A stretch of DNA of 64,000 nucleotides from Confluentibacter flavum (GCF_002843175.1 NZ_PJEO01000054.1:108106-172105), one strand, 5' to 3'; numbered from the stretch's first letter, positions 8,899 through 17,992 are shown. The notes: generated by a model from the sequence alone, not told the origin. Numbers and translations: made by a program.

Positions 8899-9048
8899 GT
8901 TTTGTTTATTGATGCTTTTTTGAATTATTTTTGAATCAGATGAGGCGGATTTTTTTTTTAATAGCAGAGCTATTAGAAAAAAATTCCAACGAAATATGGG
9001 TCAAAAAGAAACAAAAAATGGCTTTTAGATAATATTTAAACAGTTTCT
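8886..9048. repeat. MITE-like element with 13-bp terminal inverted repeats
   Basis: AGAAACTGTTTAA at 8886-8898 is repeated exactly in inverted form at 9036-9048. The two copies flank 137 bases with no coding sequence. The left repeat contains the stop codon of lpxK and the right repeat contains the stop codon of the convergent kinase gene. Inside is a smaller perfect hairpin (TAATAGC, loop AGA, at 8959-8975). This is the build of a small non-autonomous transposable or repetitive element, but no target duplication was recognised. Confidence 0.45.
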
Positions 9049-11287
9049 AAGCTGTAGCTGATTTATCTTTATTTGCTGCCAATGCGTTGTAGAGTTTTTT
9101 CTCAAACTCTTCTTGTTTGAATGGTTTTGGTATAATATCAGTAAAACCAGCTTCCTCAAACTCATGCATTTTGTCTTCAATAGTAACGGCCGTAAGCGCA
9201 AAAATGGTTAATTCCTTATCAAAGGTCCTTACAATTTTAGTGGCTTCAATACCGCTGATTCCTGGCATATGAATATCCATTAATATAATATCAAATTTAT
9301 TAGCTTTAATCATTTCTACAGCAGATTCGCCATTATCAACAATATCACATTTAAGATTCATTTTTGTTAGAATCTTTTTAGTAATCATTTGATTGATTTT
9401 ATTGTCTTCAACTACCAAAATCCTAACATTTGATAAATCTAAATCATCTGCATCTTCAAATAGATTTGATTTGCGTTCAGGGGCTTCTTTTTCCTTTTGA
9501 ATGGTATATTCAAGCGGAATTTCAAAATAAAAGGTAGTCCCTTTCCCAAGTTCACTTTTAACAAATATTTTTCCTTTTAAAATATCAATCAACCCTTTTA
9601 CAATAGAAAGGCCAAGTCCGGTACCGCCATATTTTCTGTTTATTTGAATGGATCCTTGGGAGAAACTTTCAAACATGTTTTGTTGTTTTTCTTCGCTTAT
9701 GCCAATACCGTTATCTTCAATTTCAAAACGTAAGGTGTACATGTTGTCATTTTGCTCCGTTTTGTAAACTCTAATCCAAATATCCCCATCTTTAGTGAAC
9801 TTAATGGAGTTGCCAATTAAGTTTATTAGAATTTGCGAGATTTTTAATTGATCGGCTATAAAGTTCTCTGGTAAATGTTTATCGTATTCAAAATGTATTT
9901 TAACATTATTGTCTTGTGCCGAGTTATTCAATGCTAAAACAATATTGTTTATTTTCTTTTTCAGGTTGAATGATTCTGGATCTATATCAACTTTATTAGC
10001 TTCAATTTTATTTATTTGAAGGATGTCATTTATAAATGTTAAAAGATAATCTCCAGAAAATTTCAATGATTTTAAATGCTGTACTTGCTCTGGTCTTGGG
10101 TTTTCTTCTAATAACATATTGCTTAAACCTGTAACAGCATATAATGGTGTTCTGAGCTCGTGCGTTACTGTTGATAAGAAATTGGCTTTGGTTTTTGAGG
10201 CTAATTCAGCTTTTTCCTTGGCTATAATGAGTTCTGCATTTTTTTTATGCAGCATGTTATTTGTTTTTAGCCTAATGTTATTGTTTTTGTAAAGCGAAAG
10301 CGTTAATAAAGATAGGATGGTTATAAGCGCCACACTTAAAATAGAAATTAAAGTGCCTAAGTCGTTTTTGCTATTGGCTTCAACCAATTCTTCTTCTGTT
10401 TTTTTGTTTTTTTCAATTTGATCGTTCATTAAAGATTGAATTCTCTTTTCTGGCGATAAATTGGCTTTTTTAACCAACCTAAGGGAATCAGATAAATTTA
10501 TATAGGCTTTTAAATAATGATTTGAAGCTTGATAGTTTTCAATATTTAGATTAATGTCACTTAATATGGAATAAGCATCGCTTAGAACCTCTGGATAATT
10601 ATTGTTCTTAGCCATTTGTAAACCTTCATTAGCAAAGGCCTGGGCTTTTTCATTATCACCTAAAGAGGCATAAACTTTCCCTTGGTTAATTAAGGCTGTA
10701 CTTTCAATTTTTAAGAGATTTTCTTTTTTAGTTAGTGCTATAGATTGTTCAAACAAGATTCTCGCTTGTTTATAATTTTCAAGATTAAGATAGGTTTTGC
10801 CCTCTAAATAAAGGGTTTCTGCCAAATTTTTGTTTAACCCCTCTTGTTCAAAGAGATTTTTTGACGCATTGAAATAGTCTAAAGCTTGGGTGTAATTTTT
10901 TTTGCTTAAATATACTTCTCCTAAGGTTTTATAAGAATTAGCAAGGTTAATATTGTCCTTTGAAAAACGTTGTACTTCAATAGCTTTGTTTAGGGATTTT
11001 AAGGCTTCGTCTTGTTCTTCTATAATAAGTTGTAATTTGCCTTTTTTAGAATAGATAATACCAATACTTTTATTATTTTCAGCTTTAATAGCCAAGTCTA
11101 AAGCCTCATCAAGTTTTTTTTGTGCTTCAAAATAGTTGTAATTTTCAACATCAATGTCTGATTGTGAAATACGATAATCTATATTGTTTTGTAATATCTC
11201 AGGATCGTCGTCAATTGTTTTTTGCGACCACATGCTAATGCTCAATAGCATTATAACAATATATAAGTGTCTTTTAATTTGAGGCAT
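9047..11287 (-). CDS. TPR-containing hybrid sensor histidine kinase with C-terminal receiver domain
   Basis: This is a second kinase with the same plan as the one at 182-2431: signal peptide (IVIMLLSISMWSQ), about seven TPR-like helix pairs to residue 280, one membrane helix near 309-333, HisKA, ATPase and receiver domains. Visible motifs are THELRTPL (phospho-His about 374), NLIGNSIKF, DNGIGIS and GTGLGLS. The receiver has VEDNKINQ, LMDIHMP (phospho-Asp about 669), ALTA and PKPF. I start at the ATG at 11287 rather than an in-frame TTG 9 bases upstream. It lies 28 bases after the gapA start in the minus direction and may be read through from that operon. No output domain or dedicated regulator gene is present. 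Confidence 0.92.
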   Translation of the reverse strand: MPQIKRHLYIVIMLLSISMWSQKTIDDDPEILQNNIDYRISQSDIDVENYNYFEAQKKLDEALDLAIKAENNKSIGIIYSKKGKLQLIIEEQDEALKSLNKAIEVQRFSKDNINLANSYKTLGEVYLSKKNYTQALDYFNASKNLFEQEGLNKNLAETLYLEGKTYLNLENYKQARILFEQSIALTKKENLLKIESTALINQGKVYASLGDNEKAQAFANEGLQMAKNNNYPEVLSDAYSILSDINLNIENYQASNHYLKAYINLSDSLRLVKKANLSPEKRIQSLMNDQIEKNKKTEEELVEANSKNDLGTLISILSVALITILSLLTLSLYKNNNIRLKTNNMLHKKNAELIIAKEKAELASKTKANFLSTVTHELRTPLYAVTGLSNMLLEENPRPEQVQHLKSLKFSGDYLLTFINDILQINKIEANKVDIDPESFNLKKKINNIVLALNNSAQDNNVKIHFEYDKHLPENFIADQLKISQILINLIGNSIKFTKDGDIWIRVYKTEQNDNMYTLRFEIEDNGIGISEEKQQNMFESFSQGSIQINRKYGGTGLGLSIVKGLIDILKGKIFVKSELGKGTTFYFEIPLEYTIQKEKEAPERKSNLFEDADDLDLSNVRILVVEDNKINQMITKKILTKMNLKCDIVDNGESAVEMIKANKFDIILMDIHMPGISGIEATKIVRTFDKELTIFALTAVTIEDKMHEFEEAGFTDIIPKPFKQEEFEKKLYNALAANKDKSATA

Positions 11288-11315
11288 ATCAATCAACTAT
11301 AGTGAACAAATATAA

Positions 11316-12332
11316 TTATTTTGTCGATAAAACAACATTTTTTTCCGATAAATTGCACAATAAATCAATAATTCTTGCAGAATATCCTGTTTCATTATCA
11401 TACCAACCGATTATTTTTACCATGCTACCTATTACAGAAGTCATTTGAGAATCAAAAATGCAGGAATGAGTATTTCCAACAATATCTATTGAAACAATTG
11501 GGTCTTCTGTATATTCCAATATGTTTTTATAGTGATGTAAGGATGCTTTTTTGAAAGCATTGTTTATATCTTCAATGGAAACCGTTTTTTTTACATTAAA
11601 AGTAATATCGGTTAAAGATCCGTTCGCAACTGGGACTCTAATGCCACAACCTCCAATAACATTGGAGAGTTCTGGGAATATTTTTGTGAGTGCTTTTGCG
11701 GCTCCAGTTGTAGTAGGCACAATGGATTGTCCTGCAGCTCTGGCTCTCCGTAAATCGCTATGCGGTTGGTCGTGTAAACTTTGGTCGGTAGTGTAAGAGT
11801 GAACCGTTGTTATGTAAGCTTGATTGATGCCACATAGTTTGTTAATTATATCAATCATTGGGGCGGCATTATTTGTGGTGCATGATGCATTGGAAACGAT
11901 GGTTTCAGTACCATCTAAAAAGGTATCATTTACGCCCATTATAATGGTTTTGATATCATCTTCTATGGGTGGAACACTTAAAATGACCCTTTTAGCACCA
12001 TTGATAATATGAAATTGTAAATCTTTTGAAGTTTTAAATTTACCGGTCGATTCAATAACAAAATCTATTTCAAAGGGTTTCCAATCAATATTTTTTGGAT
12101 GATTGGCATTTAGTAAAGTAACTTTTTTTTGGTTTACAATAATATGATCGTCATCATGTGAAATAGTTCCATTAAAAATACCATGAATACTATCGTATTT
12201 GAGTAAATGGCTAAGGGTTTTAGTATCAGCTAGATCGTTTATGGCAACAACCTCAATGTTATTGTATTCTTGAAGTAGTCTAAAAACCCGTCTACCAATG
12301 CGTCCAAAGCCGTTAATAGCTATACGAATCAT
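11316..12332 (-). CDS. gap: type I glyceraldehyde-3-phosphate dehydrogenase
   Basis: This enzyme oxidises and phosphorylates glyceraldehyde 3-phosphate to 1,3-bisphosphoglycerate with NAD(P). The Rossmann start INGFGRIGR, the catalytic SNASCTTN (Cys about 149), the HSYTTDQ segment and the closing WYDNETGYS are all present in 338 residues, so the enzyme should be active. It lies 3 bases downstream of lipA and probably shares its transcript. A non-phosphorylating GapN is encoded separately at 40405-41997, so the two triose-phosphate oxidation routes can coexist. Whether this copy is the glycolytic or gluconeogenic isozyme cannot be told. Confidence 0.95.
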   Translation of the reverse strand: MIRIAINGFGRIGRRVFRLLQEYNNIEVVAINDLADTKTLSHLLKYDSIHGIFNGTISHDDDHIIVNQKKVTLLNANHPKNIDWKPFEIDFVIESTGKFKTSKDLQFHIINGAKRVILSVPPIEDDIKTIIMGVNDTFLDGTETIVSNASCTTNNAAPMIDIINKLCGINQAYITTVHSYTTDQSLHDQPHSDLRRARAAGQSIVPTTTGAAKALTKIFPELSNVIGGCGIRVPVANGSLTDITFNVKKTVSIEDINNAFKKASLHHYKNILEYTEDPIVSIDIVGNTHSCIFDSQMTSVIGSMVKIIGWYDNETGYSARIIDLLCNLSEKNVVLSTK

Positions 12333-12335
12333 AGT

Positions 12336-13217
12336 TTATTCTATATGTTTTTGAGCTCTATAAGATGAGCGTACAAGTGCACTACTTTCAACATGACGAA
12401 ATCCTAAACTTAAGCCAATGGCTTCGTACTCCTTAAATTGGTCTGGATTTATAAATTGTTTTACTGGTAAGTGTTTTTTGCTAGGTTGTAAATATTGGCC
12501 AATAGTTACTACGTCCACATCATTTGCTTTTAAGTCATGAAGGGTTTCTATCACTTCTTCCCTGGTTTCACCCAAACCTAGCATAATTCCCGATTTTGTC
12601 CTTCGTTGTCCTTGTTGTTTTAAATATTTTAAAACACCCAAGCTTCTTTCATATTTCGCTTGAATTCGTACTTCTCGGGTTAAACGTTTAACGGTTTCTA
12701 TATTATGCGAAACCACTTGGGGTGCAACATCAATAATTCTATCGATATGTTGTTCAATACCCTGGAAATCTGGGATAAGAGTTTCAAGGGTGGTTTCAGG
12801 ATTCATGCGTCTAACCGCTTTTATCGTTTCTGCCCACATAATACTTCCCATATCTTTTAAATCGTCTCTATCAACACTTGTTAAAACAGCGTGTTTAATT
12901 TTCATGATTTTTATGGAACGCGCTACTTTTTCGGGTTCATCCCAATCTACGGTTTCTGGCCGTCCTGTTTTTACACCACAAAATCCACAAGAGCGCGTAC
13001 AAATATTTCCTAAGATCATAAATGTAGCAGTGCCTTCGCCCCAGCATTCTCCCATATTTGGACAACTTCCAGAGGTGCAAATAGTGTTTAGTTTGTATTT
13101 ATCAACTAAGCCTCTTAACTCTGTATATTTTTTTCCTGTCGGAAGTTTTACGCGTAACCATTTTGGTTTTGGTAGTCTTTCCTCAGGTAATATGCTTGAA
13201 ATAGTTTCGGTATTCAT
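12336..13217 (-). CDS. lipA: lipoyl synthase
   Basis: LipA inserts two sulfur atoms into octanoyl-bound lipoyl domains by radical SAM chemistry. The auxiliary cluster motif [13 protein letters not shown] and the radical SAM motif CTRSCGFC are both intact. DREDL-like and GLGETREEV segments follow, as does the C-terminal VRSSYRA. At 293 residues it has the family's usual length. It is 3 bases from the downstream gap gene and 48 bases after the transporter gene. It supports pyruvate and 2-oxoglutarate dehydrogenase complexes. Confidence 0.96.
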   Translation of the reverse strand: MNTETISSILPEERLPKPKWLRVKLPTGKKYTELRGLVDKYKLNTICTSGSCPNMGECWGEGTATFMILGNICTRSCGFCGVKTGRPETVDWDEPEKVARSIKIMKIKHAVLTSVDRDDLKDMGSIMWAETIKAVRRMNPETTLETLIPDFQGIEQHIDRIIDVAPQVVSHNIETVKRLTREVRIQAKYERSLGVLKYLKQQGQRRTKSGIMLGLGETREEVIETLHDLKANDVDVVTIGQYLQPSKKHLPVKQFINPDQFKEYEAIGLSLGFRHVESSALVRSSYRAQKHIE

Positions 13218-13265
13218 ACTTTAAAATAAAGTCACAAAGATACGAAGTATTCCATTAAAAAGCGG

Positions 13266-14480
13266 CTATAAAGTGCTAAGATACCACATGCTGAAACCTA
13301 TTAAAAAGAGGATACCTAACCAACTTAAAATATGGAGTTTTACAGATGGATGCCATTCTTTAGGTGTGTGTTTACTTGATATCAGCACATAATTTATAAT
13401 AGCAAAAAAAGGAGCTGTAATAAAGGAGAGGATAGTTGCAATTTTTATTAATAAACCCATACCAGATGCTAAAAAAAGAAAAATAACAATGGTTCCTATG
13501 GACAATAAAATAATCCAAAAGGTGTAGTTAAAAAAAGAGGGTTTTTTAAAGAGTAACTCTGTAGTTCTTGCCATCGCTCTTGGAGAGGCATCTAAAGTGG
13601 TTAATGTAGTACTGAACATGGTTGTAAAAGCGGCAATCCCAATAATTACATAAGCCCAACTTCCTAGATTAATGGTGTACATATTTATAAGCTGATTGGC
13701 GAATTGTCCAGCAGAATCGCTAAACGTTTCTCCACTATGAAACATGACATAAGCTCCCAATAGTACAAATCCAACACCAATAAAAATGGTGCTTATATAG
13801 CCAACGTTAAAATCAAATAGGGCAGACTTAGGCGTGTATTTTTTGGTGTCGTTGTTTTTTTCAATACACCATAAAGATTGCCAAACAGAAACATCTAAAG
13901 GAGCTGGCATCCAACCCATAAAAGCAATTAAAAAAGCGATGTCGACAGTGTTTTTTGGAAGTATTTGTGTTAAAGTTAATTCCCCAGAACTATTAAGATA
14001 AGCCATAATGACAGCTATTATGGTGCTTATGGTTAATGTGATGACAATAATTTTCATTAATCTATCAAGTAGTTTGTATTTTCCGAAAATCAATAAACAA
14101 AAACAGATGACTAAAATAACAATGGTCCAAATTTCTACGCTAATAAAACGTCCAAACAAGCTAGAGGCTAAACCAGCAGTTACAATGGTTACGGCCGTTT
14201 GGATGGTAAACATGGTTGCAAATGTGATGATGTAATAACTAATTAAAACCCATGTGCCCAATTTTTTGTAGCCATCCAGTAAACTTTCATTAGTGGCTGT
14301 TGCATATCTAGGGCCAAACTGAAAAAACGGATATTTACACACGTTTACTAAAAGCAAGGCCCAAAGTAGCCCTAAGCCAAAATCGGCTCCAGCACGGGTG
14401 GATTGTACTAAATGCGACACGCCTATGGCCGCACCAGCAAATAATAAACCAGGCCCTAAATTTTTAAACTTAGTGATCAT
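13266..14480 (-). CDS. NRAMP-related membrane transporter lacking the canonical metal-binding motif
   Basis: This 404-residue protein has about 11 membrane helices and the NRAMP start GPGLLFAG. In classical Mn/Fe NRAMP proteins the first helix carries DPGN and the sixth carries MPH. Here the aligned positions read GVSH (in AAIGVSHLVQSTRAGA) and MPA (in FMGWMPAPLDVS). The Asp and Asn that ligate the metal are therefore gone, and the substrate may not be a transition metal. Its start codon overlaps the stop of the upstream sigma factor by 4 bases, so expression is coupled. The transporter label is safe; the substrate is unknown. Confidence 0.85.
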   Translation of the reverse strand: MITKFKNLGPGLLFAGAAIGVSHLVQSTRAGADFGLGLLWALLLVNVCKYPFFQFGPRYATATNESLLDGYKKLGTWVLISYYIITFATMFTIQTAVTIVTAGLASSLFGRFISVEIWTIVILVICFCLLIFGKYKLLDRLMKIIVITLTISTIIAVIMAYLNSSGELTLTQILPKNTVDIAFLIAFMGWMPAPLDVSVWQSLWCIEKNNDTKKYTPKSALFDFNVGYISTIFIGVGFVLLGAYVMFHSGETFSDSAGQFANQLINMYTINLGSWAYVIIGIAAFTTMFSTTLTTLDASPRAMARTTELLFKKPSFFNYTFWIILLSIGTIVIFLFLASGMGLLIKIATILSFITAPFFAIINYVLISSKHTPKEWHPSVKLHILSWLGILFLIGFSMWYLSTL

Positions 14481-15025
14481 TGATTATTTTGAATAACATC
14501 AGCCAATAATTTTTTAGCTCTCAAAAGTTTTACTTTCACATTATTTATAGGTTCTTTAAGCTCTACGGATATTTCTTTATAGCTTAATTCTTGAAAATAA
14601 CGCAAATTAATAATTTCTTGATAATGAGGCTTTAGCTTTTTAATGTCGCGAAGTAATTTGGCCAAATGCTGCTCGGTAATGAGTTCGTCTTCTGGCGAAG
14701 GCGATTCATCTAAAATTTGATAAACCGATTTATCATCATTGGAAGTGTATTGCGAAATGGAATTTTTTTCCTTCCGAAGCAAATCAATATGTATGTTTTT
14801 TGAAATGGTTATCAGCCATGTTTTAAACTTATATGAATCATCAAACGTATTAATTTTATCAAAAGCCCTAGAAAATGTTTGGATGGTGATATCCTCGGCA
14901 TCATTCTCGTTTTCAATACGTTTTAATTGAAAACCATATACATCATCCCAAAAAGTATCTAGCAGAAAATTAAATGCTTTCTGATCGTTTTTTTTGGCGC
15001 GAACAATGGCTTCTTCTATTTCCAA
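14477..15025 (-). CDS. ECF-type RNA polymerase sigma factor
   Basis: The 182-residue protein has sigma region 2 (AFNFLLDTFWDDVYGFQLKR, then DAEDITIQTF) and region 4 (YQEIINLRYFQELSYKEIS), joined by a linker of normal length. It begins at a TTG codon that overlaps the end of the glycosyltransferase gene by 10 bases; no in-frame ATG lies close by. No anti-sigma gene is adjacent. The operon instead continues into the NRAMP-like transporter with a 4-base ATGA overlap. The regulon and the activating signal are not visible. Confidence 0.9.
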   Translation of the reverse strand: MEIEEAIVRAKKNDQKAFNFLLDTFWDDVYGFQLKRIENENDAEDITIQTFSRAFDKINTFDDSYKFKTWLITISKNIHIDLLRKEKNSISQYTSNDDKSVYQILDESPSPEDELITEQHLAKLLRDIKKLKPHYQEIINLRYFQELSYKEISVELKEPINNVKVKLLRAKKLLADVIQNNQ

Positions 15026-16128
15026 TGGTTTGGTTTTGAAATAAGATTATTTATAAAGATAGCTAATTGAAACACAATTAAAAAGATTTCTAAAAACGGT
15101 ATTAGTAATAAAAGGTCCTTTTCGTTCAGCTTTTTACAAGATGCTCCTATAACTGTAAACTGAACTATGATTTTTAGCAATAACAGAGCAACAACAATTG
15201 GCCAATAATGTAAAGTAACTAAAAGTATAAAAGCGAAAAACCAAAATAATAAGTTGGTAATATAAATAACTGCCAATGAAATTTTGTGCTTCAGCTTATA
15301 GTAATTTGCTGTTGAAATATGTCGTCTTTTTTGATTGAACCAATTTTTAAATGTGGTTTCTGGAATGGATTCTGTGAAACCTTCATTTGAAATACAAATA
15401 GCGGTGTTGGTTTTTGAAGCTATTTGATTGATAAATAAATCGTCATCACCTGAACGAACTTTTATGTGTGAAACAAAACCATTCGCTTTAAAAAATTCAT
15501 TTTTTGTATATGCCAAATTTCTTCCAACGCCCATGTAAGGTAATCCTAGATTAGCAAAAGAAAAATAATGAATAGCCGTAGTTAACGTTTCAAAACGAAT
15601 GAGTTTATTTAAGAAGGATTTTTTGATTTTAGAATATGCGCCATAACCCAAAACAATGCTTTTTTCGTTGCTAAAATGAGAACTCATTTCACTAATCCAG
15701 TATTTAGAAACAGGTTTGCAATCGGCATCGGTAAATAAAAGATAATTGTGTTTTGAAGCTTTTATACCAAGTGTTAAAGCGTATTTTTTATTGGCCCAAA
15801 ACGCCTCCGTATTTTTTACATCAACAATTTTTATGTTTGAATGTTTTTCTGAAAAGGCTTCCATAACTTCAAGGGTATCGTCATGGGAAGCATCATTGAT
15901 AAGTACAATTTCAAAACTAGTATAATCCTGGGAAATGATTGAAGGCAAAAAGTTTTTTAAATTTTCAGCCTCATTTTTTGCACAAACAATAACAGAGACC
16001 TCAATATTATTAGGTCTTTTTTTTATAGGTTTAAGAAAAGCAAACTTTCCGAAGAAGAATATATAAAATATGACTTGAATAAAAACTACAACGGTAAATG
16101 CGTAGAATACCACATCAAGAAAAACCAT
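15016..16128 (-). CDS. family 2 glycosyltransferase, membrane-bound
   Basis: This is an inverting GT-A glycosyltransferase of 370 residues. An N-terminal membrane helix (about 4-32) is followed by the catalytic domain SVIVCAKNEAENL, INDASHDDT and the metal-binding DxD in FTDADCKP. The acceptor-side GDDDLFI and a QKRRH segment, equivalent to QxxRW, follow. Two or three membrane helices close the protein. It probably builds or extends an envelope glycan or glycolipid; donor and acceptor are unknown. It lies 3 bases after the small Cys-rich membrane protein and overlaps the sigma factor gene. Confidence 0.9.
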   Translation of the reverse strand: MVFLDVVFYAFTVVVFIQVIFYIFFFGKFAFLKPIKKRPNNIEVSVIVCAKNEAENLKNFLPSIISQDYTSFEIVLINDASHDDTLEVMEAFSEKHSNIKIVDVKNTEAFWANKKYALTLGIKASKHNYLLFTDADCKPVSKYWISEMSSHFSNEKSIVLGYGAYSKIKKSFLNKLIRFETLTTAIHYFSFANLGLPYMGVGRNLAYTKNEFFKANGFVSHIKVRSGDDDLFINQIASKTNTAICISNEGFTESIPETTFKNWFNQKRRHISTANYYKLKHKISLAVIYITNLLFWFFAFILLVTLHYWPIVVALLLLKIIVQFTVIGASCKKLNEKDLLLLIPFLEIFLIVFQLAIFINNLISKPNHWK

Positions 16129-16131
16129 ATA

Positions 16132-16338
16132 TTACTTGGAATGTTGAGGTTCATTGCAATCACTAAATTGCTCAGGTGTTTTTCCACAAAACCCACAAGC
16201 TTCACCATTTTTGTTAAGCATGGGATTTTGACTTGCACAAGTACCAGAAAATTTGCCGTCTTTTTTACCCCAAATTTTTATTGCTATACCTGCTATTCCC
16301 AAGCCTAACAATAGGAATGTTATTAAAAGAAGTTTCAT
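16132..16338 (-). CDS. small single-span membrane protein with Cys-rich tail
   Basis: A 68-residue protein has one N-terminal membrane helix (about 3-22) and a short tail with five cysteines, including ACGFCGKTPEQFSDC. The spacing suggests disulfides or a metal site outside the membrane. I recall similar small membrane or secreted proteins in flavobacteria with no assigned function. It is the first gene of the run sigma/GT2/NRAMP-like, and only 3 bases separate it from the glycosyltransferase gene. Confidence 0.7.
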   Translation of the reverse strand: MKLLLITFLLLGLGIAGIAIKIWGKKDGKFSGTCASQNPMLNKNGEACGFCGKTPEQFSDCNEPQHSK

Positions 16339-16451
16339 TACATAAATTTTTGCAAAGATAATGCTTTTACTAATATCGATAAAGTGTTTGAATTATGATT
16401 GTTGGAATATTATTATTTTGGTGTAGGAAGTTTTGCTGCCTTTACGTATGT

Positions 16452-16530
16452 TTATTTAGCTTCAGATAATTTTTCTTTGAGTTCTTGATTAATAGCTGTT
16501 TGTTCAAAGCTTCTTCAGGACAAGACAGCG
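16452..16530 (-). pseudogene. possible remnant of a coding C-terminus
   Basis: On the minus strand 17 codons ending in INQELKEKLSEAK and a TAA read like the charged helical end of a real protein. The preceding bases look coding only in another frame (PEEALNK). The strong terminator at 16536-16571 cuts off anything further upstream. It may be a frameshifted remnant, but the stretch is short and the call is weak. Confidence 0.2.
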
Positions 16531-16535
16531 CATTA

Positions 16536-16571
16536 AAAAAGCCTCATTTATTTGAATAAATGAGGCTTTTT
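16536..16571. terminator. strong intrinsic terminator after the anti-sigma gene
   Basis: A 15-bp stem (AAAAAGCCTCATTTA and its complement) with a six-base loop is flanked by A- and T-runs on both sides. On the minus strand it lies 23 bases after the anti-sigma stop codon and separates that operon from the small membrane protein gene. Confidence 0.88.
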
Positions 16572-16593
16572 ACTGAGGGATTTTGCTATTAAT

Positions 16594-17382
16594 CTATTGT
16601 AAAGTAATTTCGGCTACAGAGTTTTGTAAAGAAGCAATGGTGTTACCTCCTTTAGGCTCGATGGTTATGTTTAAACCAAGCGCATTTTCAGTATAAGGAA
16701 TGGTTTTTAATTGTCTGTCTGTTTCACTTAAAATACCCAAGCTTACCATTTTACCTTGTAATTCTGCCCATATTTGGTAGCATTGTTCTTCCGGTAATTT
16801 AGGAAGTGATACCACGTCAATCATAGACGTTTTATCTTTAGCATTAATATATGCCACGGTTTTTAAGTTTTTTGCACGACTATTTCCTTCAATAATATAC
16901 TTATATGTCTCAGGGTCATTAAGTTGTTTAAATTGGCGCATGATGTCATCCAATTTTTTATTGTTCATTTCTATGTCACTTCTTAAATCGAAAATTTCAT
17001 CAACAACTACTTGATTTTCTTCGGATAGTTTTTCTTTTTGATCGTAAAGAGAAAAGGACCACCCGGCAAAAATTAGAGCGGCAATACTCGCTGCAATACC
17101 AAGTTTATGCCAATTTTTATACTTTTTATAAGTATTCATATTAACAACAGGTGTTTCGTCAATCTCATCTAAAATAGTTTCTAAGATGTGTTTGGGGGCA
17201 TCAACAGCATTACTTTTAGCAACCACTTCTAGGTTAAATTGTAATGTATTGTAGGCATTCTGTACCTCAGGATATTTTGAGAGATAAGTTTCAGTCATTT
17301 CTGTTTCGGCAGAAGTAGTGTCTCCCAATAGATATTTTTCTAGTAGGCCAGAATCTAAAAAAGTAGTTATTTTTGCATTCAT
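16594..17382 (-). CDS. RskA-like anti-sigma factor
   Basis: This 262-residue membrane protein has a helical cytoplasmic N-terminus with the anti-sigma start LLEKYLLGDTT. One membrane helix lies at about 90-107 (LGIAASIAALIFAGWSF), followed by a short coiled coil and a periplasmic RskA-type domain. The last shows the family's signature segments LPEEQCYQIWAEL and ITIEPKGGN. It should hold the adjacent sigma factor inactive until proteolysis or a signal at the envelope releases it. The gene follows the sigma gene by 13 bases in the same transcript. Confidence 0.9.
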   Translation of the reverse strand: MNAKITTFLDSGLLEKYLLGDTTSAETEMTETYLSKYPEVQNAYNTLQFNLEVVAKSNAVDAPKHILETILDEIDETPVVNMNTYKKYKNWHKLGIAASIAALIFAGWSFSLYDQKEKLSEENQVVVDEIFDLRSDIEMNNKKLDDIMRQFKQLNDPETYKYIIEGNSRAKNLKTVAYINAKDKTSMIDVVSLPKLPEEQCYQIWAELQGKMVSLGILSETDRQLKTIPYTENALGLNITIEPKGGNTIASLQNSVAEITLQ

Positions 17383-17395
17383 GACATTTTTTATG

Positions 17396-17926
17396 TTAAG
17401 GGCTGTAAATTTTTTTTAATTCACGTAACCCGATTTTTAATCTCGATTTTATAGTACCAAGAGGAATATCTAGTTCTTCACTGGCTTCTTGTTGTGTCAT
17501 GCCCTCAAAAAAGAGTGCATGAAGCACAATTTGATATTTTTCATCCAGCGTGTTTAAATGTTTTTTTATATCTAAAACATCCTGGTTTAACTCGTTTGAT
17601 GTTATTTTATATACGGATGAAGTTTCAATTTGGATTTCGTTATCACTTTTGGTTTTTAAAGATCGGACTTTGTCAATAGCTGTGTTGTATGCAATTCTGT
17701 AAAGCCAAGTAAATAATTTGGCTTTCGTGGCATCATATTTTTTAGAGTATCGCCATATTTTCACAAAGCTTTCTTGAAGGACATCTTGGGCCGTATCGTC
17801 ATCAGTTATTATTTTTTTAATAACACCATACAAAGCATCTGCGTAGTTTTCATACAACAAATTAATGGCCTTTTTGTCTCCATGTTCAAGTAAACTAACT
17901 ATTTCTTTTTCAATGGTGGATATCAA
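17396..17926 (-). CDS. ECF-type RNA polymerase sigma factor (partner of the RskA-like protein)
   Basis: A 176-residue sigma factor of the SigK-like type. Region 2 shows ALYGVIKKII and DVLQESFVKIW; region 4 shows EKYQIVLHALFFEGMTQQEAS and GTIKSRLKIGLRELKK. It begins with TTG: an in-frame stop lies a few codons upstream and no ATG is available near the conserved start. Its anti-sigma gene follows after 13 bases. It starts 67 bases after the murB stop and may be partly read through from murB. Confidence 0.9.
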   Translation of the reverse strand: MISTIEKEIVSLLEHGDKKAINLLYENYADALYGVIKKIITDDDTAQDVLQESFVKIWRYSKKYDATKAKLFTWLYRIAYNTAIDKVRSLKTKSDNEIQIETSSVYKITSNELNQDVLDIKKHLNTLDEKYQIVLHALFFEGMTQQEASEELDIPLGTIKSRLKIGLRELKKIYSP

Positions 17927-17992
17927 GATAAATGTGTTTTATAGATAAATTCAAATTGATGAAAATTAAGTAAAATTAGATTTTTTTTTGAA

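Noticed and set aside
8958..8976. TAATAGC-AGA-GCTATTA hairpin as a terminator for lpxK or the kinase gene
   Set aside because: It is followed by A-runs, not T-runs, in both directions, so it cannot be a standard intrinsic terminator.
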